From assembly GCA_038231615.1 (NCBI GenBank), contig JBBRLA010000210.1, positions 1 to 12,376 of the forward strand: DNA of 12,376 nt. Reading direction: 5' to 3'. A program made the position numbers and the translations under genes. This document shows, piece by piece, positions 10,455 through 12,376 of the stretch (position 1 is its first letter; each line of letters starts with the position of its first letter). The notes under the pieces are model-generated. The model made no database searches. It was not told the origin of the DNA and saw only the letters and a list, made by a program, of their open reading frames with translations. The DNA comes from JBBRLA01 sp038231615. GTDB lineage: Bacteria > Myxococcota_A > Polyangia > Palsa-1104 > JAEUJZ01.

Positions 10455-10463
10455 ATTGTGCCA
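10455..10463 (-). promoter_or_regulatory. candidate extended -10 promoter of the moxR operon
   Basis: TGG-CACAAT on the minus strand is an extended -10 match (TGn plus four of six to TATAAT). At 17-bp spacing the -35 position reads TAGCAC, a weak match. The predicted start near 10448 would give a leader of about 24 bases before TTG 10424. It lies in the short gap downstream of the glycosyltransferase stop, so the operon could be transcribed on its own. Confidence 0.25.
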
Positions 10464-10514
10464 CACCCCATCGTGACGTGCTACGGTCGTTCGAGAACAC
10501 GACGGGTCACAGGG

Positions 10515-12215
10515 TCACCGGGTCTTGACGATGCGGATGGGGTCTTTTTCGGAGAAGAGTTCCACCACCACCCGCCAGCCCGCCGGCCAGGTGCCGGGGT
10601 CGGCCAGCGCGCGGTTCACCGGGCTTGGATTGCGCAAGAGGTCCCGCGTGTCGAGGATGACGTAGTCGATGCCGTGCCGGGAAACGAAGTCCGCCGCCTC
10701 GTCCCGGCTGCGCAGGTAGGGCATCTGATAGGGAATGTTCCCGCTCAGAAAGGTCGCGCGGGCATGCTCCTCCATGACCCTTGTGCCCGCCGGGATCACC
10801 CTGCGGCACGACGCCAGCAGCGCATCGGCGCGGGCCATGATCGCCGGACGCCCCCGCGACAGGCGGTAGGTACCCGCGCCATAGGCCAGCACCAAAAGGG
10901 CCGCCAGCGTGGCGGACACTCCCGCCGCGGGCAGCCGAGGCCACCTTCGCCAGGCTGCCTCGGCCAGCGTCACCGCGCCAAAGGCCACCAGCGGCACACT
11001 GAACATCAGCGACGCCGCCAGGTAGCGTTCCTGATAGTCCGCCCCGGAGACCAGCGCCGGCAGGGTGTGCACCCCGACCAGCGAGAACAGACCCAGCGGC
11101 GGAAGCCACTGTTGCCGGCACTCGGGACGAAAAAGCGCGCGCAGCCCGGAGGCCGACGCGATCCCCTCCCGAGGCTGCTGTCGGCGCCGTCGCAGGGCGG
11201 CGTAGACCCCAACGCAAAGGAGGAAAAGCGCCAGCGGGTGAAACATGCCCGAGTGGCCCACCGCGTCGGCCGCGGCCGCGCGTACGCCGCCCAGCAATGG
11301 ACGCCAACCCCCCGACGGGCCGCGATCATCGACCCGGCGCGGAAACTGCGTGCGAGGATCGAACGTGGGGTGATCGAAGGCGTAGTTCATCACGAAGTCG
11401 CTGCGGTCGGGCATCAGCGTCCAGAAAGCGCGCATCTCGCGCCCGCCCAGGCGCTCCTCGCCGGGCCCCCAGTCCATGTGCTCCAGCACGTCGGCGAAGG
11501 GCAGGTTGTAGCGCAGCTTGGTCAGCACGTCGAAGGCGTGAAGGCGCGCGCGCATCCACAGACCGTAGGGCAGGAGAGTGCCGCCAACCGCCAGCAGGAA
11601 CACCGCCGAGCGCAACGCGCGCCGGCCCAGTTCCGGGGGATAGAGCAGAATTCCGCCCAGCAGCACCGCGGTGGTCAGGATGCCTTCCGGCCGCGCCAGG
11701 AACGACAGGGCCAGGCACAGCCCGGACAGGGCCAGCCGGGCCAGGCGATCCTGCAAGAGGCCGCTCAAGGCGAAGTACACTGCCCAGCACAGGGCGCACA
11801 GGAACACCGGCTCCAGGAGCAAGAGCGCCCCGAAGGCCAGGTTGGGGTAGACGCAGGCCACCGCCGCCGTGATCATCAGGCCCCGCTCGGCGAACAAAAG
11901 ACGGTGCAGGCGCAGCAGCCCCCAAAGGGTCAGGGCCTGCGCGCCGATGCACACCGTGACTGCCGCAACCACCGGCGAAAGCGACATGCGGACCAGCGCG
12001 GCGATGAGCAGCGGGTAGAGCGGCGGCTGCATCAGGACCGGGAAGCGCAGGCCGGGGCTGTGGTAGCCGGTGCCCGCGGCCAGGCTCCGGCCCAGGCTCA
12101 GGTACTGGATGGCGTCGGCGTGGTAGAGGATCGAGTTGGCGCGAAGGCAGAGCAGGCCGATGGCCACGCAAAGCACGGCCGCCGTGGCCTCCAGCCACGG
12201 GAAGGGGCGCGGCAC
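10515..12215 (-). CDS. polytopic GT-C-like (ArnT/PMT-type) membrane glycosyltransferase
   Basis: An integral membrane protein with many hydrophobic helices: near residues 8-25, 67-87, 113-150, 160-192, 203-220 and 327-342 from the GTG start, and several later. The first helix is followed by ILYHADAIQYLSLGRSLAAG. The Asp in HADA (residue 34) sits where GT-C enzymes carry their catalytic acidic residue in the first periplasmic loop. A conserved-looking ARPEG follows a later helix, and a soluble tail ends with RHGIDYVILDTRDL. Such enzymes move sugars from lipid-phosphate donors to lipids, glycans or proteins on the outer face of the inner membrane; donor and acceptor are unknown. GTG 12215 (566 residues) has AGGGG nine bases upstream. 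ATG 12284 would add 23 residues encoded mostly by a tandem repeat, with no ribosome site, and seems less likely. It ends 90 bases before the moxR start. Confidence 0.75.
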   Translation of the reverse strand: MPRPFPWLEATAAVLCVAIGLLCLRANSILYHADAIQYLSLGRSLAAGTGYHSPGLRFPVLMQPPLYPLLIAALVRMSLSPVVAAVTVCIGAQALTLWGLLRLHRLLFAERGLMITAAVACVYPNLAFGALLLLEPVFLCALCWAVYFALSGLLQDRLARLALSGLCLALSFLARPEGILTTAVLLGGILLYPPELGRRALRSAVFLLAVGGTLLPYGLWMRARLHAFDVLTKLRYNLPFADVLEHMDWGPGEERLGGREMRAFWTLMPDRSDFVMNYAFDHPTFDPRTQFPRRVDDRGPSGGWRPLLGGVRAAAADAVGHSGMFHPLALFLLCVGVYAALRRRRQQPREGIASASGLRALFRPECRQQWLPPLGLFSLVGVHTLPALVSGADYQERYLAASLMFSVPLVAFGAVTLAEAAWRRWPRLPAAGVSATLAALLVLAYGAGTYRLSRGRPAIMARADALLASCRRVIPAGTRVMEEHARATFLSGNIPYQMPYLRSRDEAADFVSRHGIDYVILDTRDLLRNPSPVNRALADPGTWPAGWRVVVELFSEKDPIRIVKTR

Positions 12216-12227
12216 GGAATGCGGCCC

Positions 12228-12376
12228 CTGAGGATGGGGGCTGCTGTTCATCTGGAGAGGATGAGGATGGGGGCTGCTGTTCATCTGGAGAGGCTGCTGT
12301 TCATCTGGAGAGGCTGCTGTTCATCTGGAGAGGATGAGGATGGGGGCTGCTCTTCATCTGGAGGGGCTGCTGTGGA
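12228..12376. repeat. composite tandem repeat array (20-bp and 13-bp units), continues past the window edge
   Basis: Unit A, CTGCTGTTCATCTGGAGAGG, occurs exactly at 12241-12260, 12274-12293, 12294-12313 and 12314-12333, as a two-mismatch variant at 12347-12366, and partially from 12367 to the edge. Unit B, ATGAGGATGGGGG, occurs at 12261-12273 and 12334-12346, with a one-mismatch copy at 12228-12240. The order is B-A-B-A-A-A-B-A'-A''. A plus B is 33 bases and keeps frame; A alone is 20 bases and breaks it. On the minus strand every A contains an ATG. It lies immediately upstream of the glycosyltransferase gene. It has the form of a variable-number tandem repeat. Confidence 0.9.

Noticed and set aside
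10453..10463. Possible sigma-54 promoter (TGGCAC...GC) before moxR
   Set aside because: The GC element is one base too close to the GG element for the fixed -24/-12 spacing.
10503..10520. Twin GGGTCAC repeats at the end of the glycosyltransferase gene
   Set aside because: The repeats are very short, partly within the coding end, and form no stable stem or T-run terminator.
12228..12376. CRISPR array at the right edge
   Set aside because: The 20-bp units are mostly directly adjacent or separated by an identical 13-bp unit, so there are no unique spacers.

Overview
The window is strongly GC-rich, with G or C at most wobble positions, and encodes a Gram-negative type gene set. The mix of PurK, RlmN, a long PrkA kinase and a MoxR-DUF58-BatA cluster suggests a deltaproteobacterial/Myxococcota-like chromosome. 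That placement is an inference from gene content and codon use only. No tRNA, rRNA, CRISPR array, transposase or phage gene was seen.

Left part (1-2740): the 3' portion of purK (purine synthesis) runs in from the left edge. It meets a small, unrecognised, cysteine-ending ORF on the opposite strand, and the two stop codons overlap. A short divergent region with a 12-bp near-palindrome follows, then rlmN (rRNA/tRNA adenine C2 methylation), which carries an unusual acidic insertion.

Middle and right part (2795-12215): all genes lie on the minus strand. Read in the direction of transcription, they are a polytopic GT-C-like membrane glycosyltransferase, a MoxR AAA+ ATPase, a DUF58 VWA protein, a large BatA-like membrane-anchored VWA protein, a small secreted DsbD-alpha-like protein with its own probable promoter, and a long PrkA-type kinase. 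MoxR, DUF58 and BatA are tightly spaced (24 bp, then a stop directly followed by a start) and form a classic operon. MoxR ATPases are thought to act as chaperones or remodelers for the VWA proteins encoded beside them, so the trio is probably an envelope-associated maturation or stress module. The DsbD-like gene and prkA are codirectional but separated by 113 bp and 137 bp gaps that hold candidate control sites, so they are probably separate transcription units.

Right edge (12228-12376): a tandem repeat array of a 20-bp unit and a 13-bp spacer unit lies directly upstream of the glycosyltransferase gene and runs off the window. It is the most unusual structure here. On the minus strand the copies create overlapping mini-ORFs. 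On the plus strand the unit junctions place a Shine-Dalgarno-like GGAGAGG ahead of an ATG. I found no clear evidence of a wholly new system. The repeat array, the G9 tract in the BatA-like gene, and the start-site and operator observations are the parts worth following up.
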